The notes under the pieces: generated by a model
What the model was told of the DNA's origin: nothing
What the model saw: only the letters and a program-made list of their open reading frames with translations
The model's database searches: none
Source: Arthrobacter sp. 18067
GTDB taxonomy: Bacteria; Actinomycetota; Actinomycetes; Actinomycetales; Micrococcaceae
Length of the DNA stretch: 64,000 nucleotides
Assembly (NCBI RefSeq): GCF_902706295.1
Contig: NZ_CACSJJ010000013.1
Coordinates: 62,001-126,000 of the forward strand
Direction of reading: 5' to 3'
Made by a program: the position numbers and the translations under genes
Part shown: positions 23,301 to 31,763 of the stretch, piece by piece
Layout of the letters: each line of letters opens with the position of its first letter
Position numbering within the stretch: the first letter of the stretch is position 1

Positions 23301-23650
23301 TGACGGTCCGGGTAACCGGGTCCAAGACCGGATTTACGACGGCGGCGAAGACCTCCGCCGCGACTGCTGCCGTGGCGGCGGGCACGCTGACCGCGCCCAC
23401 TCCCACCATCTCGGGAACCAAAACAGTAGGCAGCACACTCACCGCAACCCCCGGCGCGTGGGGTCCGGCTCCTGTGACGGTGACCTACCAGTGGTTCCGT
23501 GGAAGCATTGCCATTTCAGGCGCCACTGCCCAGACCTACAAACTGGTCGCCGCGGACAAGGGAAGCGCCATCAAAGTACGCGTGACAGGCACCAAAACTG
23601 CGTACACCACACTGGCCCGCTACTCTGCTGCCACCGCACTGATCGGCTGA
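20390..23650 (+). CDS. Secreted multi-repeat Ig-like/carboxypeptidase-regulatory-like protein
   Basis: 1086 residues from ATG 20390 (AAAAGGA upstream). A signal peptide ends PASA-A. Next come two beta-sandwich regions (GVVKGKLTATATATVLGDVWVGAY; GSMSGRVTNKAGQPLTAVSVSA), then eight 90-residue modules of the form GTLTAP-PTVSGTAKVGSALTAVPGTWGPAP-YQWFRSGVAVTGAT-YTLAAADLGKTMTVRVTG. The first two modules (from about 21481 and 21780) are diverged; the other six (22033 onward) are nearly identical. Such modules are common in actinobacterial surface and secreted proteins and serve as stalks or binding domains. No sorting signal is seen at the C-terminus, so it is probably released or loosely bound. Confidence 0.88.
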   Translation: MPLPRPAADHPFQSSRQGVWAILATVVLIAAGLFAGAAPASAATYTFKGVVKGKLTATATATVLGDVWVGAYTNDDRADFVAGAWSAPDGSYSFTVPAAGSYKMWTTCSSGPCSATYAGEWNVNQSGSYGSTPVAVTDAAPTTTYNPQLEAFGSMSGRVTNKAGQPLTAVSVSASPSGGGQVSSTKPDANGYFTLTKIPPNQAYISVRDESGQRLYLEQYWTGTGTVDTYTAATVPSGVAWTNVNFVLKDETIMEATVTDTAGAPIADVGYIPWVYNDATGAWDGPQMGPLTSDAQGKIYWRMAVGKKYKLCVSDTFYDGTPREKRYKSECYDNTPTKDTATVLTATAAGQRVKLTMQLDVAGLSLAPGKPFVYGSAQAGQTLTVDPGVWGPAPVALAYQWQRSTDGTELQDIAGATAPTYVPTAADAGYDIWAKVSGTKTGYAPHYDTVHAGKSGADAVTASKPFTILGTPSAGNTLTVDHGTLNPAPDFGPYYDWFVNGVQDYRSNARTFVLQASDAGKKVTARLSVHDWPLQPYYGQASVTVAAGTLTAPVPTVSGTAKVGSALTAVPGTWGPAPVTLAYQWFRSGVAVTGATSASYTLAAADLGKTMTVRVTGSKTGFTTTAKTSAATAAVAAGTLTAPTPTISGTKTVGSTLTATPGAWGPAPVTVTYQWFRSGVAVTGATSATYTLAAADLGKTMTVQVTGTKAGFTTAAKTSAATAAVAVGTLTAPVPTVSGTAKVGSALTAVPGTWGPAPVALAYQWFRSGVAVTGATSVSYTLAAADLGKTMTVQVTGTKAGFTTAAKTSAATAAVAVGTLTAPVPTVSGTAKVGSALTAVPGTWGPAPVALAYQWFRSGVAVTGATSVSYTLAAADLGKTMTVQVTGTKAGFTTAAKTSAATAAVAVGTLTAPVPTVSGTAKVGSALTAVPGTWGPAPVTLAYQWFRSGVAVTGATSVSYTLAAADLGKTMTVRVTGSKTGFTTAAKTSAATAAVAAGTLTAPTPTISGTKTVGSTLTATPGAWGPAPVTVTYQWFRGSIAISGATAQTYKLVAADKGSAIKVRVTGTKTAYTTLARYSAATALIG
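22033..23500 (+). repeat. Tandem 270-bp repeats inside the Ig-like gene
   Basis: Units start near 22033, 22303, 22573, 22843, 23113 and 23383. The two units covering 22561-22830 and 22831-23100 are identical on inspection, and the start of the last unit (23371-23495) repeats that of the second (22291-22415). This points to recent duplication and gene conversion, and to a risk of assembly collapse. Confidence 0.92.
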
Positions 23651-23732
23651 TCCGCGAACGCGGGAGGACCCGCGAACGCCTCGCGGCCGCGATGCGAAGG
23701 ACCGACCTGGAGTTAGTGGGTAGCCTGCACCT

Positions 23733-24110
23733 CTATCCGAGGTTTTCCTTCAGCAACGCACGGTGCTCGACGGCGGCAGTCGAGTGGAGGGCGCGGCCGG
23801 CCTCGGTCAGCTCCAGGAACAACGAGCGGCGGTCATCCACGCAGGTTTGGCGGGAGACCAGGCCCGCCTTCTCCAGCCGGTCAACAACCTTGGAAACTGC
23901 ACTTTGCGTCATGGGGGTGCGCTCCCCCAACGCCTTCATCCGGCACGCAGACTCTTCGCTTTCGGCCACGAGATCCAGGATTTCGAACTCGTTCAGGCCG
24001 ATGTCGAACTTGGCTTCCAGGGCGCGGTCGATAGCTCCCGCTGTACGGAAGTAGGAGTTTTGGATGCTGCGCCACTGCTCAACCAGCTGACGGTCATGCG
24101 TCGTTGCCAT
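23733..24110 (-). CDS. MarR family transcriptional regulator
   Basis: 125 residues with a winged helix: GLNEFEILDLVAES, then TPMTQSAVSKVVDRLEKAGLVSR as the recognition helix and CVDDRRSLFLELTEAG as the wing. Divergent from the MFS efflux gene at 24225; the intervening region holds two matching palindromes. By family precedent it represses both itself and the pump until a ligand binds. Confidence 0.92.
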   Translation of the reverse strand: MATTHDRQLVEQWRSIQNSYFRTAGAIDRALEAKFDIGLNEFEILDLVAESEESACRMKALGERTPMTQSAVSKVVDRLEKAGLVSRQTCVDDRRSLFLELTEAGRALHSTAAVEHRALLKENLG

Positions 24111-24161
24111 GCCCTGATTCTAGTTCATTACGCCATTTGAATCCACGTCATAAGATTCTTC

Positions 24162-24204
24162 GTCATTCGATGACACATCATCGTAGTCCTTGTCATTGAA
24201 TGAC
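24162..24204. promoter_or_regulatory. Paired palindromic operators for the MarR/MFS pair
   Basis: GTCATTCGATGAC (24162-24174) and GTCATTGAATGAC (24192-24204) are each near-perfect palindromes, with centres 30 bp apart (about three helical turns). They lie between the divergent start codons, where a MarR dimer would block both promoters. Confidence 0.75.
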
Positions 24205-24224
24205 GCGTCATATAGATTGATCGC

Positions 24225-25667
24225 ATGACATCACCCACCACCCTCAAAACTTCCACCGAGCCACCCTTGGTGTCCGCCGTCCGCTGGACGCGGGCACAGT
24301 GGCTGCTGCTGATGGTTGTGTGCACCGTCCTGGCCCTTGATGGGCTGGACGTCTCCATGGTTGGCGTCGCATTGCCCTCCATCGGACAGGAACTCAACCT
24401 CGGAACCGATTCCCTGCAGTGGATCGTTTCCGCTTACGTCCTTGGTTACGGGAGCCTGCTGCTCCTCGGTGGCCGACTCGCGGACCTGTTGGGCCGCCGT
24501 CGAATCTTCCTCATTGCGCTGACAGTGTTCGCCGCTGCGTCGCTCCTGGGCGGTCTGGTGGACGATCCAGCCATCCTGATCGCCACCCGATTCATCAAGG
24601 GACTCGCGGCCGCTTTCACCGCACCCACCGGCTTCTCCATCATCACCACCAACTTCGCGGAGGGACGCGAGCGCAACAAGGCGCTGTCCATCTTCACCAC
24701 GTTCGGCGCCAGCGGCTTCTCACTGGGCCTGGTGGTGGGCGGACTCATGACCAGCCTCAGCTGGCGCTGGACGTTCCTGGTCTCGGTGCCCATCGCGGTG
24801 GTAGTTGTCCTCCTGGGCATGAAGTTCATTCCCAAGGACAAGCCCTCCGTGGAAGACAGCGGGCACGATATCTGGGGCGCTGTGACCCTCGCGCTGGGCA
24901 TGCTCGGCCTCGTGTACACCCTGGTTTCAGCACCTGAGCAAGGCTGGGGATCTGTGGCAACAATCGCCGGATTCGCAGTTTCTGTCGCCGTGCTGGCAGC
25001 CTTCGCGGTGATCGAAAACAAGGTCAAGCACCCGCTGATCCGCTTCAGCATCCTCAAGGAAGGTTGGGTGGCCCGGGCAAACCTCAGCGCAGTGGGGTTG
25101 TTCGGCTCCTACCTGAGCTTCCAGTTCATCGTCACCATGTTTCTGCAGTCCGTGCTCGGTTGGACGCCGCTCGGGATGGCCTTGGCCCTACTGCCGGCGG
25201 GCCTGTTGGTTGCCACCAGCGCGCCCTTCGCGGACAGGCTCATCGAAAAGTTCGGTGCCACGCAGCTGATCTTGACGGGCCTCACGGCCCTCGGCCTGGG
25301 CTACGTCCTGTTCCTTCGCGTGGGCACCACACCCAACTACGCGCTGGACATCCTGCCCTCGGTGGTCCTCCTGGGCGTCGGTTTCGCGCTGGCCTTCCCG
25401 TCCATCAACGTCCAGGCCACGGCCGGAATCAAGGACTCCGAACAGGGCCTCGCCGCCGGCCTGATCCAAACGAGCACCCAGGTGGGAGCGGCGTTGGTCT
25501 TGGCAGTCACCACGGCCCTGGTCAGCGGCCACGGTCAAGCCGCCGGGACCGTCAGCGCCCAAGCCATGCTGGAACAGTACCGTCCGGGACTGATCCTGAG
25601 TGCCGCCGTCGCCATCGCCGCCTTGCTGGTGGCCGCAGCGCCGTCTCGACGCCGGGTCCGCGCCTAG
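24225..25667 (+). CDS. MFS drug transporter, DHA2 (14-helix) type
   Basis: 480 residues, polytopic. The DHA2 signatures LDGLDVSMVGVALPSIGQEL (helix 1, including the D-x-x-x-V-x-VALP motif) and GGRLADLLGRRRIFL (motif A) are clear, as is GFSLGLVVGGLMTSLSWRWTFLVSVPI (motif C region). Likely exports drugs or a toxic metabolite with proton antiport. Paired with the MarR gene, so probably substrate-inducible. Confidence 0.92.
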   Translation: MTSPTTLKTSTEPPLVSAVRWTRAQWLLLMVVCTVLALDGLDVSMVGVALPSIGQELNLGTDSLQWIVSAYVLGYGSLLLLGGRLADLLGRRRIFLIALTVFAAASLLGGLVDDPAILIATRFIKGLAAAFTAPTGFSIITTNFAEGRERNKALSIFTTFGASGFSLGLVVGGLMTSLSWRWTFLVSVPIAVVVVLLGMKFIPKDKPSVEDSGHDIWGAVTLALGMLGLVYTLVSAPEQGWGSVATIAGFAVSVAVLAAFAVIENKVKHPLIRFSILKEGWVARANLSAVGLFGSYLSFQFIVTMFLQSVLGWTPLGMALALLPAGLLVATSAPFADRLIEKFGATQLILTGLTALGLGYVLFLRVGTTPNYALDILPSVVLLGVGFALAFPSINVQATAGIKDSEQGLAAGLIQTSTQVGAALVLAVTTALVSGHGQAAGTVSAQAMLEQYRPGLILSAAVAIAALLVAAAPSRRRVRA

Positions 25668-25679
25668 CCTGATCTGCCC

Positions 25680-25714
25680 GTCCGGCCCCCATGACGATGC
25701 CATGGGGGCCGGAC
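25680..25714. terminator. 14-bp hairpin after the MFS gene
   Basis: GTCCGGCCCCCATG pairs with 25701-25714 across a 7-nt loop. No T-run follows. Confidence 0.6.
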
Positions 25715-25757
25715 CCGTACCCGGCTCCCCTGTACACCTCCGCCAAATGGAGGTCGA

Positions 25758-26681
25758 ATGGGATGCATGAGGAACTACCTCACCGAGTACAGGCACGAAC
25801 TGCAGCGCACGTTCACGGGAACGTCGGGAACGCCGCCTGAGTGGGTGCCGCGCCTCGCAGAAGGGAACGACGCCGGATATCACCTTCCGGGGTCGGCTGT
25901 CTGGTCGGTGCATGGTCACGTGGCCACCATCGTGGCCGGGATCCGGGTCCTGTTGATGCAGGCCCTCCATCCCGGTGCGTTGGCTGGGGTGTACGAGCAT
26001 TCGGGGTTCCAGAAAGACCCCCTGGGCAGACTCGCCAACACCGTGCGATGGATCTTCACGGTGACGTACGGCTCCACCGAGGCCGCCGAAGCCGCGACGT
26101 CACGTGTCCGGAAGATCCACGAACGCGTCCGCGGGACTTACCTTGACGGACACGGCGTGGTGCGCGACTACGCCGCCAACGATCCCGAACTCCTCCGCTG
26201 GGTCCATGTCACCTATGCGGACTCCTTCATCACCGCCAACAGGATCTGGGGCCGGCCGATCCCTGGCGGGCCCGACGCCTACGTGCGGGAGTGGGCGGCC
26301 GCCGGCAGGCTCATGGGCGTCACCGATCCCCCGCTCACTGAAGCCCAGGTCCGCGACGAACTGGAGCAGTGGTACGCCTCCGGGATCCTGCGGGCCGATG
26401 AGCGTCTGGCCGAGACGGTGTCGTTCATTCGCTATCCGCCGCTGAGCCCGCTGCTCCAGCCTGGTTACCGCATCCTGTTCGCGGCCGCCGTCGCAAGCCT
26501 TGAACCCAAGTATCGCGACCTGCTGGGCCTCCGTCCCGCCCGGCTTGGTCCCGTGCCCTTGCCAGTCATTTCGGCGGCACGGGGCGTGCTGGGGATGGTT
26601 CGTTTTGCCTTGGGCTCCCGTGGTCCGAGCGAGCAAGCGGCCCGGCGAAGGTTGCAAAGGCTGGGCTACGCGGAGGCTTAA
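25758..26681 (+). CDS. MpaB-type oxygenase (DUF2236) family protein
   Basis: 307 residues. The pattern WSVHGHVATIVAGIRVLLMQALHPGALAGVYEHSGFQKDPLGRLANTVRWIFTVTYGS, then HERVRGTYLDG, then WVHVTYADSF, is that of DUF2236, the family of rubber oxygenase RoxB/Lcp-like and mycophenolate MpaB enzymes. These use a haem or metal centre held by conserved histidines and arginines. Substrate unknown. GGAGGT 5 nt before the ATG supports the start. Confidence 0.88.
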   Translation: MGCMRNYLTEYRHELQRTFTGTSGTPPEWVPRLAEGNDAGYHLPGSAVWSVHGHVATIVAGIRVLLMQALHPGALAGVYEHSGFQKDPLGRLANTVRWIFTVTYGSTEAAEAATSRVRKIHERVRGTYLDGHGVVRDYAANDPELLRWVHVTYADSFITANRIWGRPIPGGPDAYVREWAAAGRLMGVTDPPLTEAQVRDELEQWYASGILRADERLAETVSFIRYPPLSPLLQPGYRILFAAAVASLEPKYRDLLGLRPARLGPVPLPVISAARGVLGMVRFALGSRGPSEQAARRRLQRLGYAEA

Positions 26682-26685
26682 GGCC

Positions 26686-26734
26686 GAAAGCCAACCCCTC
26701 GACGCAAGTGAGTCTCGCCGAGGGGTTGGCTTTC
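26686..26734. terminator. Bidirectional terminator between MpaB-like gene and putA
   Basis: GAAAGCCAACCCCTCG pairs perfectly over 16 bp with 26719-26734, followed by AACCTTTT. It separates two convergent genes. Confidence 0.85.
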
Positions 26735-26795
26735 AACCTTTTGGAGCGTGCTTTCTGCCGAGAGCTCACCCCTCGGCGCACGCCGTGGATGCGTC

Positions 26796-29700
26796 CTAGA
26801 TCAGGTGATCCGACAAGTGGTTCGGGGTGCCGAAGCGGTGGGCCGTGATGGACACGGCCTGCTCGCGGAGGAACGGCAGCATCTCGATCCGGCCGGCCTG
26901 GGTCACGTCGCCGTGGTAAACAGCGACGTCCGGACGGCCACCCATGGCTGCGCTCAGCGCGGCGAAGTCGCCACCGATCAGGCGGATCCGGCCGGCGTCG
27001 AAGCTGGCCGCACGGGCCAGCCACGCGGCGTCGTCCTCGATCCGGACGCTGACGCCCAGGTTCGCGAACACGGTGACCACAGCGTCGGGAAGTACGACGG
27101 CGGAGCTCACCTTGAGCGTCGAGCCCGCCACTGCACCGGCTGCTACAACGCGGAGCAACTCAGCGAGCCCTGCGCCCTCGGAAAGACGGACCGTGACGGG
27201 GAGGGAGCGGTATCGGAAGACGTTGCGCTCTGCGGACAGGGCGGAGACGTCCTTGCTGGTGCCGAATTCGGATTCCCAAGCAGCGGCGTCGCTGAAGAGT
27301 GACTGCTGGAGGGTCTGGAGCTCGTCGCCCGAAACACCGGCCGACGTGGCGGCGGCGAGAAGCTGCGCGGCCGCACCCTGAAGCACGGTGCCACGCTTGG
27401 CCTTGGCTTCGGCGGGGAGCCAGCTGCCCAGGCCGATCAAGTAGTTCGGCCCACCGGCCTTGGTTCCGGCACCGACTGCCGACTTCTTCCAGCCACCGAA
27501 CGGCTGGCGCTGAACGATCGCGCCGGTGATGCCACGGTTGACGTAGAGGTTGCCGGCCTGGATGGTGTCCAGCCAGACGCCCATTTCAGCGGAGTCCAGG
27601 GAGTGCAGGCCGGCGGTGAGGCCGTACTCGATCTCGTTCTGGATGGCGATGGCTTCCTCGAGGGTCTCAGCAGTCATGACACCCAGGACCGGGCCGAAGA
27701 ACTCGGTCAGGTGGAAGTAGGAGCCACGCTTGACGCCCGAGCGGATGCCCGGGGACCACAAGCGGCCGGTCTCGTCGAGGCGCTCGGGCTTGACGGCCCA
27801 GCTTTCGCCGTCGTCCAGAGTGGTAAGGGCGTTGAGGAGCTTGCCGTTGGCGGCCTCGATGATCGGCCCCATCTGCGTGGTGGCATCCTCGGGGTAACCG
27901 ACGGTCAGGGAACGGGCGGCGTCGATCAGCTGGTTGTGGAAGCGGGCGCTCTTGGCAACCGAACCGACCAGGATCACCAGTGAAGCAGCCGAGCACTTCT
28001 GGCCTGCGTGACCGAAGGCCGAGTACACGACGTCCTTCGCAGCGAGGTCCAGGTCAGCACTCGGGGTGACGATGATGGCGTTCTTGCCGGAGGTCTCCGC
28101 GAGCAGCGGAAGGTCCTGGCGGAAGGAACGGAACAGCTCAGCCGTTTCGTAGCCACCGGTAAGGATGACGCGGTCAACGCTGGGGTGCGAGACAAGCTGG
28201 GTGCCCAGCTCACGCTCTTCGAGCTGGACGAGTGCCAGCACTTCGCGCGGCACACCGGCTTCCCACAGCGCATCCACCATGACCGAACCGGAGCGGCGGG
28301 CCTGCTTTGCAGGCTTGATCACGACGGCGGAGCCTGAGGCGAGCGCTGCGAGCGTCGAGCCTGCGGGGATCGCCACCGGGAAGTTCCACGGCGGGGTCAC
28401 CACGGTGAGGTTCGCTGGGACGAAGGTGGCGCCGTCGACCGTTTCCAGGTCCTTGGCGCGCTCGGCGTAGTAGTGCGCGAAGTCGATCGCTTCGCTGACC
28501 TCGGGGTCGCCTTGGTCGATGGTCTTGCCGGTTTCGGAAGCCATGACCTCCAGGAGCTCGGCACGGCGGGCTTCGAGTGCTTCGCCGGCGCGGTGCAGGA
28601 TGGCTGCGCGCTCTGCGGCAGGGCGGGCGCCCCAGGCCTTGCCGTGGTCCACGGCGGTGGCGATGATGCGGTCCAGTTGGGCGGCGTCGGAGACCTTGGT
28701 GGACTCGACGATCTTGTCGCCTGCCGTGGAACCGGGGATGCGGCTGAGGATGTCCCGGCCCCATGCACGGTTGGCGGGGAGGGCCGGGTCCGTGTCCGGG
28801 GTGTTGCTGAAGACTTCCAGCGGTGCGGGCTCGGCCGGGAGGCGGCGATCCTGCTTGCGGTTGGGGCCCGGGACCTCGGCCGTCATGCCGGCCAAGGAAT
28901 CCAGGAAGCGCTTCTGCTCGCGCTTGAACAGGGCTTCATTCTCGCTCAGTTCGAAGACTGCGGACATGAAGTTTTCCTGGCTGGCGCCTTCTTCGAGGCG
29001 GCGGATCAGGTACGCGATGGCGACATCGAACTCGCCCGGGTGGACCACGGGTGTGTAGAGCAGGAGGCTTCCGACGTCCTTGCGGACCGCGGTGGCCTGG
29101 CCGGTTGCCATGCCCAGGAGCATTTCGAACTCGATGCCCTTGGTGACGCCACGCTGATTCGCGAGCAACCAGGCGAAAGCGACGTCGAACAGGTTGTGCC
29201 CTGCAACGCCAATGCGGACTGCGTCAACGTGCTCCGGGGTCAGGGCGTAGTTGATGACGTTCTTGTAGCTGGTGTCCGAGTCCTGCTTGGTGCCCCAGGT
29301 AGCCAGCGGCCAGTCATGCAGGGAAGCTTCAACCTGCTCCATGGGAAGGTTGGCTCCCTTGACCACGCGGACCTTGATGGGCGCGCCGCCCTGGGCGCGG
29401 CGGGCAGTGGCCCATTCCTGCAGTTCCTGCATGGCACCGAGCGCGTCCGGGAGGTAAGCCTGGAGGACGATGCCGGCCTCGAGGTTCTTGAACTCGGGCA
29501 TGTCCAGGATGCGCTTGAACACCGCGATGGTCATGCTGAGGTCCTTGTATTCCTCCATGTCCAGGTTGATGAACTTGGGCTTGGGGAAGGACGCTGCGAG
29601 GCGGTAGAGCGGGGTGAGCTTCTCCACTACGTGGTCGACGGCTTCGTCGAAGGCCCACGGGGAGTGCGGTGCAACAGTGGAGGACTCCTTGATGGAGACG

Positions 29701-30257
29701 TAGTCCACGTCGTCGCGGGCAAGGAGCTTCAGGGTGCCTTCCAGGCGGCGCTGGGCTTCGTGCTCGCCCAGGACGGCTTCGCCGAGGAGGTTCACGTTGA
29801 GGTGCACACCGTCCTGGCGGATCTTGGCGATGGCCGGGCCGAGCTTGGCGTCCGTGGCATCCACGATCAAGTGGCCCACCATTTCGCGGAGCACACGGCG
29901 GGCGATCGGGATGACAACCTGCGGGACGATCGGAGCCATGACGCCACCTACGCGGACTGCGCTGCGCATGTACCACGGGAGGAACTTGGGCACCTTCGGA
30001 GCCAGTTCGGCGAGTTTACGACCGGCGACCGACAAGTCCTCGGGGCGGATGACGCCGTCGACGAATCCGACCGTGAAGTCCAAGCCGTTCGGGTCCTTCA
30101 GGACGCCGGCAAGGCGCTGGGCGGACAGGTCGACCGGGATCTTGCTGGCTTCGGTCAGCCAGTGGCGGACCAAGGCAATGGCCTCTTGTGCCAAAGCGTC
30201 CAATTGTCCGGAATCCTGGGTGCTCGGGGCGGTGGCATCCGGGATGGTGCTGGTCAT
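26796..30257 (-). CDS. putA: Bifunctional proline dehydrogenase / glutamate-semialdehyde dehydrogenase
   Basis: 1153 residues. The FAD-binding proline dehydrogenase barrel fills about residues 60-440 (VNLLGEAVLGEHEAQRRLEG; RVVKGANLPMEQ; and the YLIRRLEEGASQENF end). The NAD-dependent aldehyde dehydrogenase follows, with the catalytic glutamate in LLAETSGKNA and cysteine in GHAGQKCSAA. It converts proline to glutamate in two steps. No N-terminal ribbon-helix-helix domain is present, so it does not repress itself as E. coli PutA does; control probably falls to the divergent LysR gene. About 200 C-terminal residues beyond the dehydrogenase form an extra domain. AAGGAG precedes the ATG. Confidence 0.95.
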   Translation of the reverse strand: MTSTIPDATAPSTQDSGQLDALAQEAIALVRHWLTEASKIPVDLSAQRLAGVLKDPNGLDFTVGFVDGVIRPEDLSVAGRKLAELAPKVPKFLPWYMRSAVRVGGVMAPIVPQVVIPIARRVLREMVGHLIVDATDAKLGPAIAKIRQDGVHLNVNLLGEAVLGEHEAQRRLEGTLKLLARDDVDYVSIKESSTVAPHSPWAFDEAVDHVVEKLTPLYRLAASFPKPKFINLDMEEYKDLSMTIAVFKRILDMPEFKNLEAGIVLQAYLPDALGAMQELQEWATARRAQGGAPIKVRVVKGANLPMEQVEASLHDWPLATWGTKQDSDTSYKNVINYALTPEHVDAVRIGVAGHNLFDVAFAWLLANQRGVTKGIEFEMLLGMATGQATAVRKDVGSLLLYTPVVHPGEFDVAIAYLIRRLEEGASQENFMSAVFELSENEALFKREQKRFLDSLAGMTAEVPGPNRKQDRRLPAEPAPLEVFSNTPDTDPALPANRAWGRDILSRIPGSTAGDKIVESTKVSDAAQLDRIIATAVDHGKAWGARPAAERAAILHRAGEALEARRAELLEVMASETGKTIDQGDPEVSEAIDFAHYYAERAKDLETVDGATFVPANLTVVTPPWNFPVAIPAGSTLAALASGSAVVIKPAKQARRSGSVMVDALWEAGVPREVLALVQLEERELGTQLVSHPSVDRVILTGGYETAELFRSFRQDLPLLAETSGKNAIIVTPSADLDLAAKDVVYSAFGHAGQKCSAASLVILVGSVAKSARFHNQLIDAARSLTVGYPEDATTQMGPIIEAANGKLLNALTTLDDGESWAVKPERLDETGRLWSPGIRSGVKRGSYFHLTEFFGPVLGVMTAETLEEAIAIQNEIEYGLTAGLHSLDSAEMGVWLDTIQAGNLYVNRGITGAIVQRQPFGGWKKSAVGAGTKAGGPNYLIGLGSWLPAEAKAKRGTVLQGAAAQLLAAATSAGVSGDELQTLQQSLFSDAAAWESEFGTSKDVSALSAERNVFRYRSLPVTVRLSEGAGLAELLRVVAAGAVAGSTLKVSSAVVLPDAVVTVFANLGVSVRIEDDAAWLARAASFDAGRIRLIGGDFAALSAAMGGRPDVAVYHGDVTQAGRIEMLPFLREQAVSITAHRFGTPNHLSDHLI

Positions 30258-30322
30258 GGGGGCTCCTTCTGAGACGGAGAAGTTTGTTTGTTTCCATCAG
30301 TATGGATCTACAATCACGTTAG

Positions 30323-30338
30323 GAAAAGCGATCTTTTC
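30323..30338. promoter_or_regulatory. Palindrome in the putA/LysR divergent promoter
   Basis: GAAAAG, CGAT, CTTTTC forms a perfect 16-bp palindrome in the 123-bp region between the divergent starts. It is a candidate binding site for the LysR regulator. Confidence 0.5.
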
Positions 30339-30380
30339 TGACGAATATTGATTACCCATCCCGATGTTTTGGAGGCCGCC

Positions 30381-31310
30381 GTGCTGGACGTCCGCAGGCT
30401 GCGTTTGCTGCACGAACTAAAGATCCGCGGAACCCTCGCGGAGGTGGCCGACGCGATGCAGTACAGCCCGTCTTCAGTGTCCCAGCAGTTGACCTTGCTG
30501 GAGAAGGAAGCGGGCGTCGAATTGCTGCGAAAAGCAGGGCGCCGCGTGCAACTGACGCCCCAGGCTGAGATTCTCGTGGCACACACTGCGGCGCTGCTGG
30601 AGACCCTGGAGCGGGCGGAGACCGAACTCGCGGCATCGCTCTCCATGGTCACAGGGACGGTGCGCTTGGCCGTCTTCCAATCCGCCGCGTTGGCGCTCCT
30701 TCCGGACTTCCTCAGCATCATGCGGCAGGAGTACCCGGAGGTGCGCGTGGAAATGACCCAGCGCGAACCCGAAACAGCCCTCTATGAAACGTGGGCGCGG
30801 GACTTCGACCTGGTGGTGGCCGAGCAATACCCGGGCCACGCGGCCCCGCACCACAGCGGCCTGGACCGTGTCATCCTCACCAGCGACGCCATCCGTCTGG
30901 CCACTCCCCCGGTGGGACTCGGCGGCGAGACCGTGGCCACCCTCGCAGACACCGCTTCGATGCCGTGGGTCATGGAACCCCGGGGGGCCGCTTCGAGGCA
31001 CTGGGCCGAGCAGGCCTGCCGCTCGGCCGGCTTCGAACCCGACGTGCGCTATGAAACAGCGGACCTCCAGGCCCAGATCCGGCTCATCGAATCCGGAAAC
31101 GCCGTGGCGCTTATGCCGGATCTCGTCTGGACGGGCCGCACGCGGACGGTTCAGCTGCTGGATCTTCCGGGCCTGCCGAAACGAACCGTCTTCACCTCCA
31201 CCAGGACCGCCGGTCGAATCCACCCCGCCACGGCGGCGTGCCGCGAAGTCCTGGAACGGGTGGCGGCAGCGCAGCAACTGGACGCGGAGCAACAGGCCGA
31301 CGCAGAGTAG
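30381..31310 (+). CDS. LysR family transcriptional regulator, divergent from putA
   Basis: 309 residues. N-terminal helix-turn-helix (RLRLLHELKIRGTLAEVADAMQYSPSSVSQQLTLLEKEAGVELLRK), then a periplasmic-binding-protein-like ligand domain (VTGTVRLAVFQSAALALLPDFL). GTG 30381 is chosen because GGAGG stands 5 nt upstream. The position suggests that it controls proline use through putA and responds to proline or a related amino acid; this is inferred from the divergence. Confidence 0.9.
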   Translation: MLDVRRLRLLHELKIRGTLAEVADAMQYSPSSVSQQLTLLEKEAGVELLRKAGRRVQLTPQAEILVAHTAALLETLERAETELAASLSMVTGTVRLAVFQSAALALLPDFLSIMRQEYPEVRVEMTQREPETALYETWARDFDLVVAEQYPGHAAPHHSGLDRVILTSDAIRLATPPVGLGGETVATLADTASMPWVMEPRGAASRHWAEQACRSAGFEPDVRYETADLQAQIRLIESGNAVALMPDLVWTGRTRTVQLLDLPGLPKRTVFTSTRTAGRIHPATAACREVLERVAAAQQLDAEQQADAE

Positions 31311-31345
31311 CCCGGCTCCACGCGACGGTGTCCGGGAACGCAAAA

Positions 31346-31369
31346 GGCCCCAGTCCGAAGACTGGGGCC
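31346..31369. terminator. Terminator between LysR gene and tRNA-Ser
   Basis: GGCCCCAGTC pairs with GACTGGGGCC around a CGAA tetraloop. The minus strand then runs into TTTTG, so it ends the tRNA transcript; it can also end the LysR gene. Confidence 0.8.
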
Positions 31370-31374
31370 AACCG

Positions 31375-31459
31375 CGGAGAATGGGGGATTTGAACCCCCG
31401 AGGGCGTTAACCCAACACGCGTTCCAGGCGTGCGCCATAGGCCGCTAGGCGAATTCTCC
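31375..31459 (-). tRNA. tRNA-Ser (anticodon GGA)
   Basis: 85 nt. Acceptor GGAGAAT pairs with ATTCTCC, with discriminator G. The anticodon stem CACGC/GCGTG encloses CTGGAAC, giving anticodon GGA. The long variable arm (around GTTGGGTTAACGCCC) is typical of serine tRNAs, and the T-loop reads GTTCAAATC. No terminal CCA is encoded. Confidence 0.95.
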
Positions 31460-31763
31460 TTGCTTCCGATTCGAAAGCAGATACTACTGTACCTGAGAAT
31501 TTCTGCATCGTGTAATCGGCCTGAATTGGTGCCCCTGCGCTGCCTCACCGGAACTCCCGTTAACGGAAAAATGGACGCCCCCAACGCGCCCATTCTTGCG
31601 GTATCACCGTTGAGCTACCGGGTCCGGCCCCTCGCCCCCAGGCCCCGTAGCTCACAATCTTGAGATTGCCCCAATCGGTGTACATACCCATAGTCCGCTG
31701 CGGCACCGGCTTTTGCAATGGTTGAGACCGCTTTGCGCCCCAAGTTACTGACAAGATGTCTCC
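31460..31763. other. Intergenic region with a tRNA-like fragment
   Basis: 304 bp without a gene. On the minus strand at about 31600-31624 the sequence CGGTAGCTCAACGGTGATACC resembles a tRNA D-arm, but no matching anticodon or T-arm could be folded. A short palindrome, CAATCT-TG-AGATTG, lies near 31657-31670. Confidence 0.4.

Noticed and set aside
28473..30272. 600-codon plus-strand frame opposite putA
   Set aside because: Antisense shadow caused by high-GC codon bias; the product has no recognisable domains.
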